From Thermoflexibacter ruber (GTDB lineage Bacteria; Bacteroidota; Bacteroidia; Cytophagales; Thermoflexibacteraceae), in assembly GCF_900113045.1 (NCBI RefSeq), contig NZ_FONY01000017.1, positions 46,878-110,877 of the forward strand: a stretch of DNA of 64,000 nucleotides. Direction: 5' to 3'. A program made the translations under genes and the position numbers. The notes under the pieces were generated by a model. The model ran no database searches. It was given only the letters and a program-made list of their open reading frames with translations, and was not told where the DNA came from. Below, one piece after another: positions 27,093 to 38,900 of the stretch. The stretch's first letter is position 1. Every line of letters begins with the position of its first letter.

Positions 27093-27779
27093 ATGCATAT
27101 AGATGTTATTACTTGCGTACCTAAACTATTGGAAAGCCCGTTTAACCATTCTATTTTGCTTAGGGCGCAGAAAAAGGGCTTGTTGGAGGTGGTAGTGCAT
27201 GACCTCAGAGATTACGCCACGAATAACCAAAAGCAAGTAGATGACTATGCTTTTGGCGGAGGGGCAGGCATGGTACTGATGATAGAGCCTATCGCCAAGT
27301 GTATCAATGCTTTAAAAGAAAAAAGGCAATATGACGAAGTGATTTATATGACCCCTGACGGGAAGAAATTTCATCAAAAAACCGCTAATCGCCTTTCTCT
27401 ATTAAACAACCTGATTATTCTCTGTGGGCATTACAAAGGAGTAGATGAGCGAGTGAGAGAAAAATTTATTACCTTAGAATTGAGTATTGGGGATTATGTG
27501 CTTTCTGGGGGGGAGTTGGCGGCAGCAGTAGTAGTAGATGCTATAGGAAGGCTTATCCCTAATGTACTTTCTGATGAAACCTCTGCGCTTACAGATTCTT
27601 TTCAAGATAACTTGCTTGCTCCACCTGTTTACACGCGACCTGCCGAGTACGAGGGCATGAAAGTCCCAGAAATTTTGCTTTCTGGGCATGAAGCCAACAT
27701 ACAAGAATGGCGATTGGAGCAGTCATTAAAACGCACTCAGGAACGCAGACCAGACCTATTAGACGGTTATGAACTATAA
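27093..27779 (+). CDS. trmD: tRNA (guanine-37-N1)-methyltransferase
   Basis: 228 residues, full SPOUT-family Trm[21 protein letters not shown] at the start, the trefoil-knot segments VIYMTPDGK and [12 protein letters not shown], and [14 protein letters not shown] (about residue 132) for AdoMet binding are all present. It methylates G37 next to G36 to keep the reading frame. It sits directly behind a tRNA-Arg(ACG) that has G36-G37, and 11 bases ahead of a NUDIX gene likely in the same transcript. The only nearby upstream promoter box precedes the tRNA. Confidence 0.96.
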   Translation: MHIDVITCVPKLLESPFNHSILLRAQKKGLLEVVVHDLRDYATNNQKQVDDYAFGGGAGMVLMIEPIAKCINALKEKRQYDEVIYMTPDGKKFHQKTANRLSLLNNLIILCGHYKGVDERVREKFITLELSIGDYVLSGGELAAAVVVDAIGRLIPNVLSDETSALTDSFQDNLLAPPVYTRPAEYEGMKVPEILLSGHEANIQEWRLEQSLKRTQERRPDLLDGYEL

Positions 27780-27790
27780 ATGATTGACTT

Positions 27791-28366
27791 ATGAGTTTAG
27801 AATTGATAAATAAAATCAAAGAAAGACTCCCTTTATTAGAAGATGTTACTTCTAATACTTTTGGCAACACTCCCAGACTGGCATCAGTCATGCTTGCCCT
27901 CTACCATATTGATAATGAATTATATTTACCTTTTATCGTTCGCCCTAATTATGATGGGGTACACAGTGGGCAAGTCGCCTTCCCTGGTGGAAAAATGGAA
28001 GAAACAGACCCAAGTGCAGTACATACTGCTATTAGAGAAACTTACGAAGAAATAGGGGTGGTTGTGGCACCTGAGCAGGTGATTGGGACTATGCCTAAGA
28101 TTTATGTAGTCCCAAGCAATATGTTAGTTACGCCTGTCATTGCCTATTTGGACAGCAAACCTGAATTGGTCATAGATCATAACGAAGTGGCTAAAGTATT
28201 GGAAATCAAAGTATCAGACCTACTCAATCCTGATAATCACAGCAAGAGGCAAGTCATCATGCCCAATAATATAAAAATGAATTTCCCCTCTTTTTTAGTT
28301 CAGGGAGAAGAAATTTGGGGAGCAACCGCCAGGATGCTCTCAGAGTTTTTTAAACTCATTCGTTAA
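27791..28366 (+). CDS. NUDIX hydrolase, CoA-pyrophosphatase-like
   Basis: 191 residues. The NUDIX box is complete (AFPGGKMEETDPSA then RETYEEIGV, about residues 60-82) and is preceded by the RPNYDGVHSGQVAFPGG context of NudL-type coenzyme A diphosphatases, which split CoA into 3',5'-ADP and 4'-phosphopantetheine. The gene follows trmD closely in the same direction. Start ATG 27791. Confidence 0.88.
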   Translation: MSLELINKIKERLPLLEDVTSNTFGNTPRLASVMLALYHIDNELYLPFIVRPNYDGVHSGQVAFPGGKMEETDPSAVHTAIRETYEEIGVVVAPEQVIGTMPKIYVVPSNMLVTPVIAYLDSKPELVIDHNEVAKVLEIKVSDLLNPDNHSKRQVIMPNNIKMNFPSFLVQGEEIWGATARMLSEFFKLIR

Positions 28367-28545
28367 AAAGTATCTCCACTATGCTAAATACCTCTTCTAA
28401 TTTTTTTTAGTAGGGTAGTTGCTTTTATCATTTATGGTTTTCAGTCGCCATTTTGCCCAAAGTTAATAAAACCTTAACATTGCTTATGGGAAACCCCCTT
28501 TATATTTAACGATATTTGCAAAAATACGTCAAATTCTGTTTCCTA

Positions 28546-30363
28546 ATGATGATAAGAGTCAAACTATTTGCATCTTATTTATTTTTTATTCTTTTGAGCA
28601 GTCTGAGTGGTTTAGTTGTATGGTGGCTATACGCTCAATATAGGGAAACCTATCATTTCTTTGAAAACTTCAATGACCTTCGCACCAAGATACAGCAGAA
28701 TATAGCACTTAGCCAGCGTTTCCTCCTATACGAAACGATTAATCCAGAGTACTACATAGAAAAGGAAAGCGAAATACTGGACGAGAGAAAAAATTTGGTG
28801 CAAAGTGCCTACCGAAATTGGGAGTCTCTCAAAAAAAATCGGCTTAGCATAGACGAAAAACTCATGCAAGCCATTGATTCTATCAAGTGGTTTTTGGATG
28901 AGGATGAAAAAATCATGAAAAGTCTGACAGAAGCTATCCAATTGCGTGGTTTTAAAGACTTTGGCTTGGAAGGAAAGATGCGTAGCTATGCTCATCAGTT
29001 AGAGCAAATGAAACAAATAGATTTGGATAGAGTACTGCTCCTAAGACGCTGGGAAAAAGACTATATGCTCCGCAATGATACCATTTATATCCAGCGTTTT
29101 AAGAAAGTTTTGGAGAGTTTAAAAGCTGATTTTCAGTATTCTAAAGAAATTACAGAAGCCTTAGACAGCTATTGGGTAAATTTCCGAACTATCGTAAACC
29201 TCGATAAAACTATTGGGAAAAAAGTAAATGAAGGACTTAATTCCCAACTGCAAGTGCATGGCATTAATACTGAAAAATACTTGAAAAATATTGCTCACCT
29301 GCTCGTTCATGAACAGCAAGAACAAATTGGTCGTTTGCAAAAAGTATTTTGGTTTGCACTTATCTCCATGATAGTATTCGGACTTGTTATCAGTTTTTGG
29401 TTTTCAAAAGCCCTCACTAAACCGCTTATTGCTATTTCCTCTATGCTCAATAGTATTGTCAAGAATAATTTTGACGGAAAGACCCCTATAGTAGTGTTGA
29501 AAAGCAAAGATGAAGTAGGGCAGATGACGCAAGATTTAGCCCTTATGATTGAGAAAATGAGCGAAAACTTTACTACGCTTAGAAACATGAACCAAAAGCT
29601 AACAGAATCGGAAAAGGCATTAAAAGAGTATAACCAAATCAAAGATAAGTTTTTCTCTATCGTTGCTCATGACCTCCGCGGTCCCTTCAATACTCTCAAA
29701 GGACTTATTAACCTCCTAATCAATTACAGAGAAGGGCTAAGTAAAGAAGAAGTAGATAATTTTATTTATCAGATTAATCAAACAGTCATCAATCTTTCTA
29801 ACCTCACCAACAATCTGCTTACTTGGGCTTTAGCACAGACAGAAGGAGTAAATATACAGATGCATACCTTAGACCTGCGAGATGCCGTAGAGGATACTAT
29901 CAAGCTATTGCAGAGCGGAGCAGAAAATAAGGCAGTTCGCCTGCTCAATTTCGTACCTCCAGACTTAAAAGTAGCCGCAGACGAAAACGTACTTTATTTT
30001 GTACTTAGAAATCTCATTTCCAATGCAATAAAGTTTTCCTATAAAAATGGAGAAGTGAAAGTAAGTAGCATGGAAGCCAATGGAAAAGTCTTTGTGCAAG
30101 TGATAGACAATGGGGTGGGTATGGAACAGGCATTAGTTGATAGACTATTCAAAATAGGAGAAAAAGTAAGTTCACAAGGCACAGACAAAGAAAAAGGTAC
30201 GGGTTTAGGCTTAATTCTAAGTAAGGAATTTTTGAAAAAGTGCAATAGCGATATTTCCGTAAGCAGCAAAGTAGGCAGCGGTAGTATTTTCACTTTTTAC
30301 CTGCCCTTAGTAGAAAAAGAAGTAGTAACAGAGCAAGTAAAGAAATTAAAAGAACAAAACTGA
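28546..30363 (+). CDS. Membrane sensor histidine kinase
   Basis: About 605 residues from the tandem ATGs at 28546/28549; an upstream TTG at 28516 is less likely. Two membrane helices (about residues 8-28 and 262-285) flank a mostly helical periplasmic sensor. A HAMP-like linker, HisKA with phospho-acceptor His in FFSIVAHDLRGPFN (about residue 374), and an ATPase domain with N box (LRNLISNAIKF), G1 DNGVGM and G2 GTGLGL follow. No response regulator is adjacent, so it is an orphan kinase with unknown signal. Confidence 0.92.
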   Translation: MMIRVKLFASYLFFILLSSLSGLVVWWLYAQYRETYHFFENFNDLRTKIQQNIALSQRFLLYETINPEYYIEKESEILDERKNLVQSAYRNWESLKKNRLSIDEKLMQAIDSIKWFLDEDEKIMKSLTEAIQLRGFKDFGLEGKMRSYAHQLEQMKQIDLDRVLLLRRWEKDYMLRNDTIYIQRFKKVLESLKADFQYSKEITEALDSYWVNFRTIVNLDKTIGKKVNEGLNSQLQVHGINTEKYLKNIAHLLVHEQQEQIGRLQKVFWFALISMIVFGLVISFWFSKALTKPLIAISSMLNSIVKNNFDGKTPIVVLKSKDEVGQMTQDLALMIEKMSENFTTLRNMNQKLTESEKALKEYNQIKDKFFSIVAHDLRGPFNTLKGLINLLINYREGLSKEEVDNFIYQINQTVINLSNLTNNLLTWALAQTEGVNIQMHTLDLRDAVEDTIKLLQSGAENKAVRLLNFVPPDLKVAADENVLYFVLRNLISNAIKFSYKNGEVKVSSMEANGKVFVQVIDNGVGMEQALVDRLFKIGEKVSSQGTDKEKGTGLGLILSKEFLKKCNSDISVSSKVGSGSIFTFYLPLVEKEVVTEQVKKLKEQN

Positions 30364-30459
30364 TACTCTCATTTCTCCTAATTCACGTACTTTAAGGAGG
30401 TTTTGCAAACTTTCTATGTCCTCAATTAATCTCATTGCCACAAAGTAAGATTTTTTCCC

Positions 30460-30467
30460 TACCTTTG
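30460..30467 (+). promoter_or_regulatory. -7 box before the DUF2071 gene
   Basis: TACCTTTG matches TAnnTTTG, with TTG at 30435-30437 upstream and the start codon 29 bases downstream. Confidence 0.4.
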
Positions 30468-30496
30468 TAAATACCTAAAATAATTACGAAACATCT

Positions 30497-31240
30497 ATGA
30501 CTCTCCCTATTTTTCTTACAGCACGTTGGGAAAATCTCATCATGGCAAACTACGAGGTCAGTCCTGATATTTTGAAAAAATACCTCCCCGCTCATACAGA
30601 ATTAGACGAGTGGAATGGAAGGCATTATGTAAGTTTGGTAGGTTTTATGTTCTTAGATACCAAAGTTTTAGGCTTAAAAATTCCTTTTCACGTTAATTTT
30701 GAGGAGGTAAATCTGAGATTTTATGTGCGATACAAAGATGAAAGATTCTCGCCTACATGGAAAAGAGGCGTAGTATTTATCAGGGAAATCGTGCCTAAGC
30801 ATATGATTGCTTTCGTGGCAAACTCGCTCTACGGAGAGAAATACCTCGCCTTGCCTATGAAAAATCAAAAGACTCAAACTGAAGATATGCTTTCTGTAGA
30901 ATATTTGTGGAAATTTGATAATCAATGGAATAGCATAAAGGTAAATGCTCAAAATCTACCTCAATCTTTGCAAGAGGGAAGCGAGGAGCAGTTTATCACT
31001 GAGCATTATTGGGGTTATACTCAGCAAGCAAATAACCAAACTTCAGAGTACCAAGTGGAGCATCCTTCTTGGGAGGTTTATCCTACCTTATCGCATGAAA
31101 TTACTTGCAACTTTGCAGCTTTGTATGGAAAAGAGTTTGAGCAACTTACTTCCCAGCCCCCTACTTCGGTCTTTTTAGCCAAAGGTTCAGAAATTAGTGT
31201 AAGACAAGGAAGAAAATTAAGCGATTTACCCAAAAAATGA
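30497..31240 (+). CDS. YqjF/DUF2071 family protein
   Basis: 247 residues. TARWENLIMANYEVSPDILKKYLP and the segment VSLVGFMFLDTKVLG, then FEEVNLRFYVRY and VFIREIVPKHMIAFVAN, are characteristic of DUF2071 (YqjF). This is a cytosolic protein distantly related to acetoacetate-decarboxylase-like folds; its reaction is unknown. It has its own promoter box and is followed by a subtilase gene with a separate promoter. Confidence 0.9.
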   Translation: MTLPIFLTARWENLIMANYEVSPDILKKYLPAHTELDEWNGRHYVSLVGFMFLDTKVLGLKIPFHVNFEEVNLRFYVRYKDERFSPTWKRGVVFIREIVPKHMIAFVANSLYGEKYLALPMKNQKTQTEDMLSVEYLWKFDNQWNSIKVNAQNLPQSLQEGSEEQFITEHYWGYTQQANNQTSEYQVEHPSWEVYPTLSHEITCNFAALYGKEFEQLTSQPPTSVFLAKGSEISVRQGRKLSDLPKK

Positions 31241-31241
31241 T

Positions 31242-31249
31242 TATATTTG
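31242..31249 (+). promoter_or_regulatory. -7 box before the subtilase gene
   Basis: TATATTTG matches TAnnTTTG and lies 25 bases before the ATG at 31275, just after the preceding stop codon. Confidence 0.4.
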
Positions 31250-31274
31250 TTCGGTTCTGACTTTATTTTAAAAG

Positions 31275-32852
31275 ATGAAAAAAAAGATACTTTTATTTTG
31301 TTTGTATATACTTTGGGGGTGTTGCGTACAAGCCCAAGCCCCTAAGTATTGGATTTTCTTGAAAGACAAAATCACAGAAAACTACGACTATCGCCAGCAC
31401 CTAAGCGAGCAGACGATTCAAAATCGCCTCACTTTTAACTTACCTTTGGTACAGTTTACGGATATTCCTCTAAATCAAGAGTATATACAAACCATACAAC
31501 AAATAGGAGCAAGAACAGTTTGCCAGTCCAAGTGGCTCAATGCGGTATCGGCTTACCTTACGGCAGAGCAGTTAAAAGAAATCCAAAAACTACCTTTTGT
31601 AGAGAAAATCCAACTCATTAGCCAACCAATACAAAGTCTTGCTAATAAAAGTATGACAGAAAAATTGGATTTTAAAGAAAACTATGACGACTTCAAAAAA
31701 GAATACGGGACAGCCTTAGAGCAAATGGAAGCGGCTACTTTTGCCTCTGAAAATTTGAATGGAAATGGAGTGGTCATTGGTGTAATAGATGCAGGATACT
31801 ATGGAGCGAAAAGCAATAAGCACTTGGCTCACCTTTTTGCGGAAAACCGTATTTTAGGGCTAAAAGATATGCTTGACCCCAAAGCTACCGACCAATATAC
31901 CAACCAAAGGACTTCCTCTGATGACCACGGAACTACGGTCTTACAGATGATAACAGGCTATACAGAAAAAGGTAAACAATACGGCTTTGCCACCAAAGCA
32001 AAATTCTACTTGGCACGTACCGACCATGGGGACAGGGAGTTCAGAGCCGAAGAGGACTATTGGGTAATCTCTATGGAGTGGATGGATAGCTTAGGTGTGC
32101 GCCTCATCAATACTTCTTTGGGCTATTCTAACGGATTTGATAACCCTGAGGATAACTATAAACCCTCACAAATGGACGGAAAAACAAGCGTAGTGAGTAG
32201 GGCTGTGCAAATCGCTTCTGAGGAGAAAGGCTTGCTTATCATTGTTTCCGCAGGCAACGAGGGAAGTGGAAGTTGGGAGATAGTTTCCGCCCCTGCCGAT
32301 GCCAAAGGCGCCCTTTCTGTAGGGGCAGTGGAGCGAAACGGGCTTAAGTCTTATTATAGCAGTATCGGTCCTGAACACCTTTCCTACACCAAACCCAACG
32401 TAGCCTGCCTCGTCCAGATTTCCGCAGGTACATCTTTTTCTGCTCCTGTCATTACAGGCTTTGCTGCTTGCCTTATGCAGAAAAACCCTAAAATGAACAA
32501 TAAAGAGATTTTCTCTGTTGTAGAGCAATCTTCTTCCCTCTACCCATACGCCAATAATTACATAGGCTATGGCGTACCAAAAGCTTCTTTGGCTCTAAAA
32601 ATCATGAACGGAGATACCAAAGCGGCAATGAAGGACAAAAAAGAAATTCGGGTCAAAGGCACAGAATACAGCATCAAAAAAATTCGCGAAAAAGAAAAAA
32701 TTATCGTCTTTCATAAAAAGAATGAAAGCATCGTGATAGACCAAGATTATATTAATGCTAAAAAAGATAGATACAGGATTATAAAAAAGAAAAATGCTAA
32801 GCGAACTACTATTATTTATGATGAGAAAGTCATAGAAATTATTTGGGAATAA
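31275..32852 (+). CDS. Secreted subtilisin-like (S8) serine protease
   Basis: 525 residues. Signal peptide (LLFCLYILWGCCVQAQA), an inhibitor-like pro-region (residues about 20-125), then the S8 triad: Asp in IGVIDAGYYG (about 172), His in DDHGTTV (about 217) and Ser in GTSFSAPV (about 386), with the oxyanion Asn in SAGNEG. A C-terminal basic domain of about 70 residues (IRVKGTEYSIKKIREKEK...) follows; it does not clearly match a T9SS sorting domain. Probably periplasmic or secreted. Confidence 0.92.
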   Translation: MKKKILLFCLYILWGCCVQAQAPKYWIFLKDKITENYDYRQHLSEQTIQNRLTFNLPLVQFTDIPLNQEYIQTIQQIGARTVCQSKWLNAVSAYLTAEQLKEIQKLPFVEKIQLISQPIQSLANKSMTEKLDFKENYDDFKKEYGTALEQMEAATFASENLNGNGVVIGVIDAGYYGAKSNKHLAHLFAENRILGLKDMLDPKATDQYTNQRTSSDDHGTTVLQMITGYTEKGKQYGFATKAKFYLARTDHGDREFRAEEDYWVISMEWMDSLGVRLINTSLGYSNGFDNPEDNYKPSQMDGKTSVVSRAVQIASEEKGLLIIVSAGNEGSGSWEIVSAPADAKGALSVGAVERNGLKSYYSSIGPEHLSYTKPNVACLVQISAGTSFSAPVITGFAACLMQKNPKMNNKEIFSVVEQSSSLYPYANNYIGYGVPKASLALKIMNGDTKAAMKDKKEIRVKGTEYSIKKIREKEKIIVFHKKNESIVIDQDYINAKKDRYRIIKKKNAKRTTIIYDEKVIEIIWE

Positions 32853-32867
32853 ATTTTGCACTTTGTT

Positions 32868-32875
32868 TATATTTG
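32868..32875 (+). promoter_or_regulatory. -7 box before the OmpA/PD40 gene
   Basis: TATATTTG matches TAnnTTTG, with TTTG at 32842-32845 as a possible -33 element. The ATG follows about 80 bases later, leaving a moderately long leader. Confidence 0.4.
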
Positions 32876-32954
32876 TTGCATCTAATCAATTTATTACATC
32901 GTACCTCCTTTAAGAAAATGCGTATTTCAAGAAAACTCTAAATTATGGTCAATA

Positions 32955-35066
32955 ATGGTTAATTTGAAAAAGGGTTTTGCCTTTCTTTTATTACTTGTAC
33001 TACTACTCCTTTTGGGGGTAGTAGAAGGATTCGCTCAGAGAGATAAAAAAGACGAAAAAAGCAAGTTAGAAAAAGAGCGGCTGGAAAGAGAAAAAAAAGA
33101 TAACGAGAAGAAGGAAGCTGAAAAAAAAGAAAGAAAGGAAAACCGTCTTAAAAATATATTTATGAAGGATTTTGAGCCTACTGCTAAAACAGAGGCTTTT
33201 AATCCCTCTACGCTTCGTTTTATCAATATCAATAAAATCCCTTTCTACGTCAATGAGGCAGAACTTTCTGTACTTAATAAATACCAAAGAGATAAAGACT
33301 GGAAACGCCTACACCCCGAACTCCTCAAATATGTCTGCAAGTTTGGCATCAATAACTTCTTGGACATGAACAGCATGGACATGGTCTGGCAGTTAGCCCG
33401 ACTTTCTGAATATTTGGGGAAAAAAGATGTTGCCAAAGATGTTTACCGACTCATTATCAAGCACTATCGTGGAGATATTCAAGAGGCTAAGCGAAGATAT
33501 GACAGCCTGTCGAGGTTAGAAAAAGACCTATATGTAGAGTTGGATAGATACTATGAAATGGTTGAGCTACGAAAGCATGTGGATACTTTAAAACCTCCTA
33601 TGGGGGTATTGGTCAATATGGGCGAGGAGGTAAACTCCCAATTCGAGGACTATGGAGTTACTATCTCCAAAGACGACCAAACCCTAATTTTTACCTCTCA
33701 AAGGCTACCTGAGGGAGTAGATAAGAGAACAAGGAAAAAATTAGATGAAAACCTTTACATGAGCAAACGTATAGGCGATGACGAGGACTTCTGGGAGCCT
33801 GCTTATCCTTTTAAAGACTTAAATTCCCCGTTTAATGAGGGTTCGCCTTGTATCAGTGCTGACGGGAATATGATTATTTTCTCTCGGTGTCATGCTCCTG
33901 ACGGGCTGGGAGATTGTGATTTGTACGTTTCGCGAAAAATAGAGGGAAAATATTGGAGCAAACCTGAGAACTTAGGACAAAATATCAACAGTGCTACTTG
34001 GGATTCGCACCCTTCGCTTTCATTGACAGAAGATACGCTATTTTTTGCCTCAGACCGCGCAGGCGGGTTTGGTGGCATGGATATTTACTTTTCTGCCAAG
34101 GACGAATTTGGCAACTGGGGTCCCGCTCAAAATATCGGACCTATTATCAATACACGCAAGCACGAAGTTAGTCCTTTCATGCACCACACCTACAATGTGC
34201 TGTACTTCAGTTCAGATGGGCAAATAGTCAATTTTGGTGATTTTGATATTTACAAAGCTTATTGGAGGGATAGTGCATGGACAGAACCTAAGAATATAGG
34301 TCCCTTAGTCAATGGAGCGGGACGTGAATTTTACTTTGCTATAGATTCTAAATCCAATAAGATTTACTATGCTAAATCGGAACCGGGTAATGAAAACAAC
34401 CTCGACCTACATTCCTTCCCAATGCCTATGGAAGCGCAGCCTATGGCAATAGTGCGTTTCTCGGGCAAAGTTACCGAAGCAACCACTGGAGAAGTCTTCG
34501 AGGGGATAGTATCACTCATAGACTTAGACACTCGCATAGAGATTATGCCCAAATACCTCAGAGATGACGGCTCTTTTGAGTTTGAACTCATTGATAACAA
34601 GCGATATATGCTCATAGTTCAAGGAGAAAACTTTTTCCGAATGGAAGAGATATTTTTACTCAAAGGAGAAAAAGAAGTAGAAATAGCCACAAAAAGCATC
34701 AGGGCTATCAAATTTGAATCCATAGAATTTGACAATAATAGTGCAGAACTTAAACCAGAAATGGAAAACGACCTGCACCTCATCGTTAATTTTTTAGTGG
34801 ACTATCCTGAGTATAAGTTGAAAATCTCTGGACACACAGACTCCAGTGGCAACCCTGCGGCCAATATGCGTCTTTCCCAACAGCGTGCCGATGCAATTGC
34901 CAAATATATCCTTGACTATGGGAAGTTGGACAAATCCAGAGTAAAAGCCAAAGGCTACGGAAGTACTCGCCCTATTATAAACCCAGAAACCACAGAGGCA
35001 GACAAAAAGATGAACCGTAGAGTAGAATTTAGGATTTACAAAGGCAATGAGCCTACAGAAGATTAA
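32955..35066 (+). CDS. PorE-like OmpA-family protein with PD40 propeller
   Basis: 703 residues. Order: signal peptide (FLLLVLLLLLGVVEGFAQ), a Lys/Glu-rich linker (30-58), a TPR-like helical part (about 95-190), WD40-like PD40 repeats (DYGVTISKDDQTLIFTSQR and several more to about 480), a carboxypeptidase-regulatory-like beta domain (about 500-575) and a C-terminal OmpA peptidoglycan-binding domain (ISGHTDSSGNPAAN ... NRRVEFRI). This is the domain order of PorE of the type IX secretion machinery. No other T9SS gene is nearby, so the role is inferred. Confidence 0.88.
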   Translation: MVNLKKGFAFLLLLVLLLLLGVVEGFAQRDKKDEKSKLEKERLEREKKDNEKKEAEKKERKENRLKNIFMKDFEPTAKTEAFNPSTLRFININKIPFYVNEAELSVLNKYQRDKDWKRLHPELLKYVCKFGINNFLDMNSMDMVWQLARLSEYLGKKDVAKDVYRLIIKHYRGDIQEAKRRYDSLSRLEKDLYVELDRYYEMVELRKHVDTLKPPMGVLVNMGEEVNSQFEDYGVTISKDDQTLIFTSQRLPEGVDKRTRKKLDENLYMSKRIGDDEDFWEPAYPFKDLNSPFNEGSPCISADGNMIIFSRCHAPDGLGDCDLYVSRKIEGKYWSKPENLGQNINSATWDSHPSLSLTEDTLFFASDRAGGFGGMDIYFSAKDEFGNWGPAQNIGPIINTRKHEVSPFMHHTYNVLYFSSDGQIVNFGDFDIYKAYWRDSAWTEPKNIGPLVNGAGREFYFAIDSKSNKIYYAKSEPGNENNLDLHSFPMPMEAQPMAIVRFSGKVTEATTGEVFEGIVSLIDLDTRIEIMPKYLRDDGSFEFELIDNKRYMLIVQGENFFRMEEIFLLKGEKEVEIATKSIRAIKFESIEFDNNSAELKPEMENDLHLIVNFLVDYPEYKLKISGHTDSSGNPAANMRLSQQRADAIAKYILDYGKLDKSRVKAKGYGSTRPIINPETTEADKKMNRRVEFRIYKGNEPTED

Positions 35067-35078
35067 TGGAAAAAAGAA

Positions 35079-35114
35079 AAAACCTTTATAAGACTTTATT
35101 CTTACAAAGGTTTT
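35079..35114. terminator. Bidirectional terminator between convergent genes
   Basis: A perfect 9-bp stem AAAACCTTT/AAAGGTTTT (35079-35087 with 35106-35114), extended by inner TAAG/CTTA, lies in the 70-bp gap between the OmpA gene and katG. The A/T-rich arms give U runs in both directions. Confidence 0.75.
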
Positions 35115-35136
35115 CATTTAACAGAGATACAATCTA

Positions 35137-37464
<2,328 letters not shown>

Positions 37465-37499
37465 TTATTTAGGAATTTTACAGAATTTTTTAGCAAGCT

Positions 37500-38642
37500 T
37501 TATTGTAATTTTACATCATAACCTAAGGATTTAATCCATCGCTCAGGGAGGTTGCCATACGTAGCTTCTTGATAATCTTGGTAAGTACAGGGTATGAGTT
37601 GATTCCGATTGTAATGAGAGAAGGAAGTGCTTTCTTGGGTTGGAAGGCTCAACCACCATCTATCAGAAAGCATACTTTTATAAAATACTAAGGAAAAATC
37701 TTCATTGCTCAAAGGAACAGTGTATTGAATATAAAAATTTTCTCTCAACGGAAATTCACCTTTGCGGTAATAAAATCCTTCTATGAAATACCAAAGCATC
37801 ACTGAGATTATTTCTGCGGTTTGTTGGTTTTTGTCCAAATCTGCTTGGTAGCCAAAAATACCCAAAGAAGAAAGTTTTTCATTCAACCCTGCATACCAAG
37901 CCATTTGCACTGCTTCCTCTCCTGTAAGTCCAAAATGAAAAGAATATGGAGTGGCAGGAGCTTCATTGCGCCGAATAGCCGAAATGTCTATACATAACAT
38001 ATCTGCCATGCGTATCATAGGTTCAGTATCCGCTATATTTTTCCTCAATTCTCCCACACTCATCAAATCAAAATTCAATTTTTTACACATTTCCAGTGCA
38101 AGATGATTGTTCAAATAAGTTTGGTAGCCCAACAAACCAAGATTGAACAAATAATTGGGTTGATGCAATAAAATGCGACTAACAAATCTTTCCTCAGCTA
38201 ACTGACTCTCTTCTTTTATATCTAACTGTTTATCTATGAACAATGTGTAAATTGTTTTCTCTAAGTCTTGATAAGCCCAATATAATCCAAGTGCGTAGTC
38301 ATTTGTTCCACCTATCAGGATAGGCAAAATATTTTCTTGCAGGAGAAACTTACCTACTTCACTGACTTTGAGATAGTTTTCATTGAGGTCTTGGCTAAGA
38401 CGCAGATTCCCCAAATCTAAAATATGGTAATTCACGGCACTTTTCTGCAAGCGGTACAACTGCCTCCTGATTGCATCAGCTTCTCCCTTTAAGTTTAACC
38501 CAATAATGGCTATATCGATATTTTTCCATTGAAAAGAAGTATCTAAGGCAAAGTAAATGGTATGAAGCAGAGCCTGCTGGTCGCTGATGTCTGCAAAATC
38601 TTCTGCTCCAACAAGGTCAAAAAAAAGTTTATAGTTTAGCAT
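37500..38642 (-). CDS. Arginase/formimidoylglutamase-fold protein with degenerate metal site
   Basis: 380 residues aligned by eye to the ureohydrolase fold, but the metal ligands are changed: GGxH becomes LIGGTNDY, DxHxD becomes FIDKQLDI (His lost), and SxDxDxxDP becomes CIDISAIRRNEAP (two Asp lost). PYSFHFGLTGEEA still resembles the substrate loop after the last motif. It is therefore probably not an active arginase; a non-catalytic role conserved in Bacteroidota is possible. Monocistronic. Confidence 0.7.
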   Translation of the reverse strand: MLNYKLFFDLVGAEDFADISDQQALLHTIYFALDTSFQWKNIDIAIIGLNLKGEADAIRRQLYRLQKSAVNYHILDLGNLRLSQDLNENYLKVSEVGKFLLQENILPILIGGTNDYALGLYWAYQDLEKTIYTLFIDKQLDIKEESQLAEERFVSRILLHQPNYLFNLGLLGYQTYLNNHLALEMCKKLNFDLMSVGELRKNIADTEPMIRMADMLCIDISAIRRNEAPATPYSFHFGLTGEEAVQMAWYAGLNEKLSSLGIFGYQADLDKNQQTAEIISVMLWYFIEGFYYRKGEFPLRENFYIQYTVPLSNEDFSLVFYKSMLSDRWWLSLPTQESTSFSHYNRNQLIPCTYQDYQEATYGNLPERWIKSLGYDVKLQ

Positions 38643-38791
38643 GAGGTTTTTATTAAGTCTGTCATCAAATTTTTAAAACTATACACAAAAATAATACTTT
38701 AAAATTAGGCATAAACACAGTCCACTCATTTCTCTATCTGCAAGTTATTGGATTTTTTCTCCACATGATAGAACTTTAACAGGCTTTTTTA

Positions 38792-38799
38792 TATCTTTG
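38792..38799 (+). promoter_or_regulatory. -7 box upstream of rlmN
   Basis: TATCTTTG matches TAnnTTTG within the 258-bp gap before rlmN; the leader would be about 95 bases. The rest of the gap shows nothing recognisable. Confidence 0.35.
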
Positions 38800-38900
38800 C
38801 GTTTAAATACGGGAGTGTAATGATTGTTTTTAGTCAAAAACTTAAACCCTTTGCTTTTATTCCCAAGCAGCATATACTTTTTATTTGTGTACAGTTTTAA

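Noticed and set aside
32166..32861. Minus-strand ORFs of 120 and 88 codons within the subtilase gene
   Set aside because: Antisense shadows of a gene with an intact catalytic triad.
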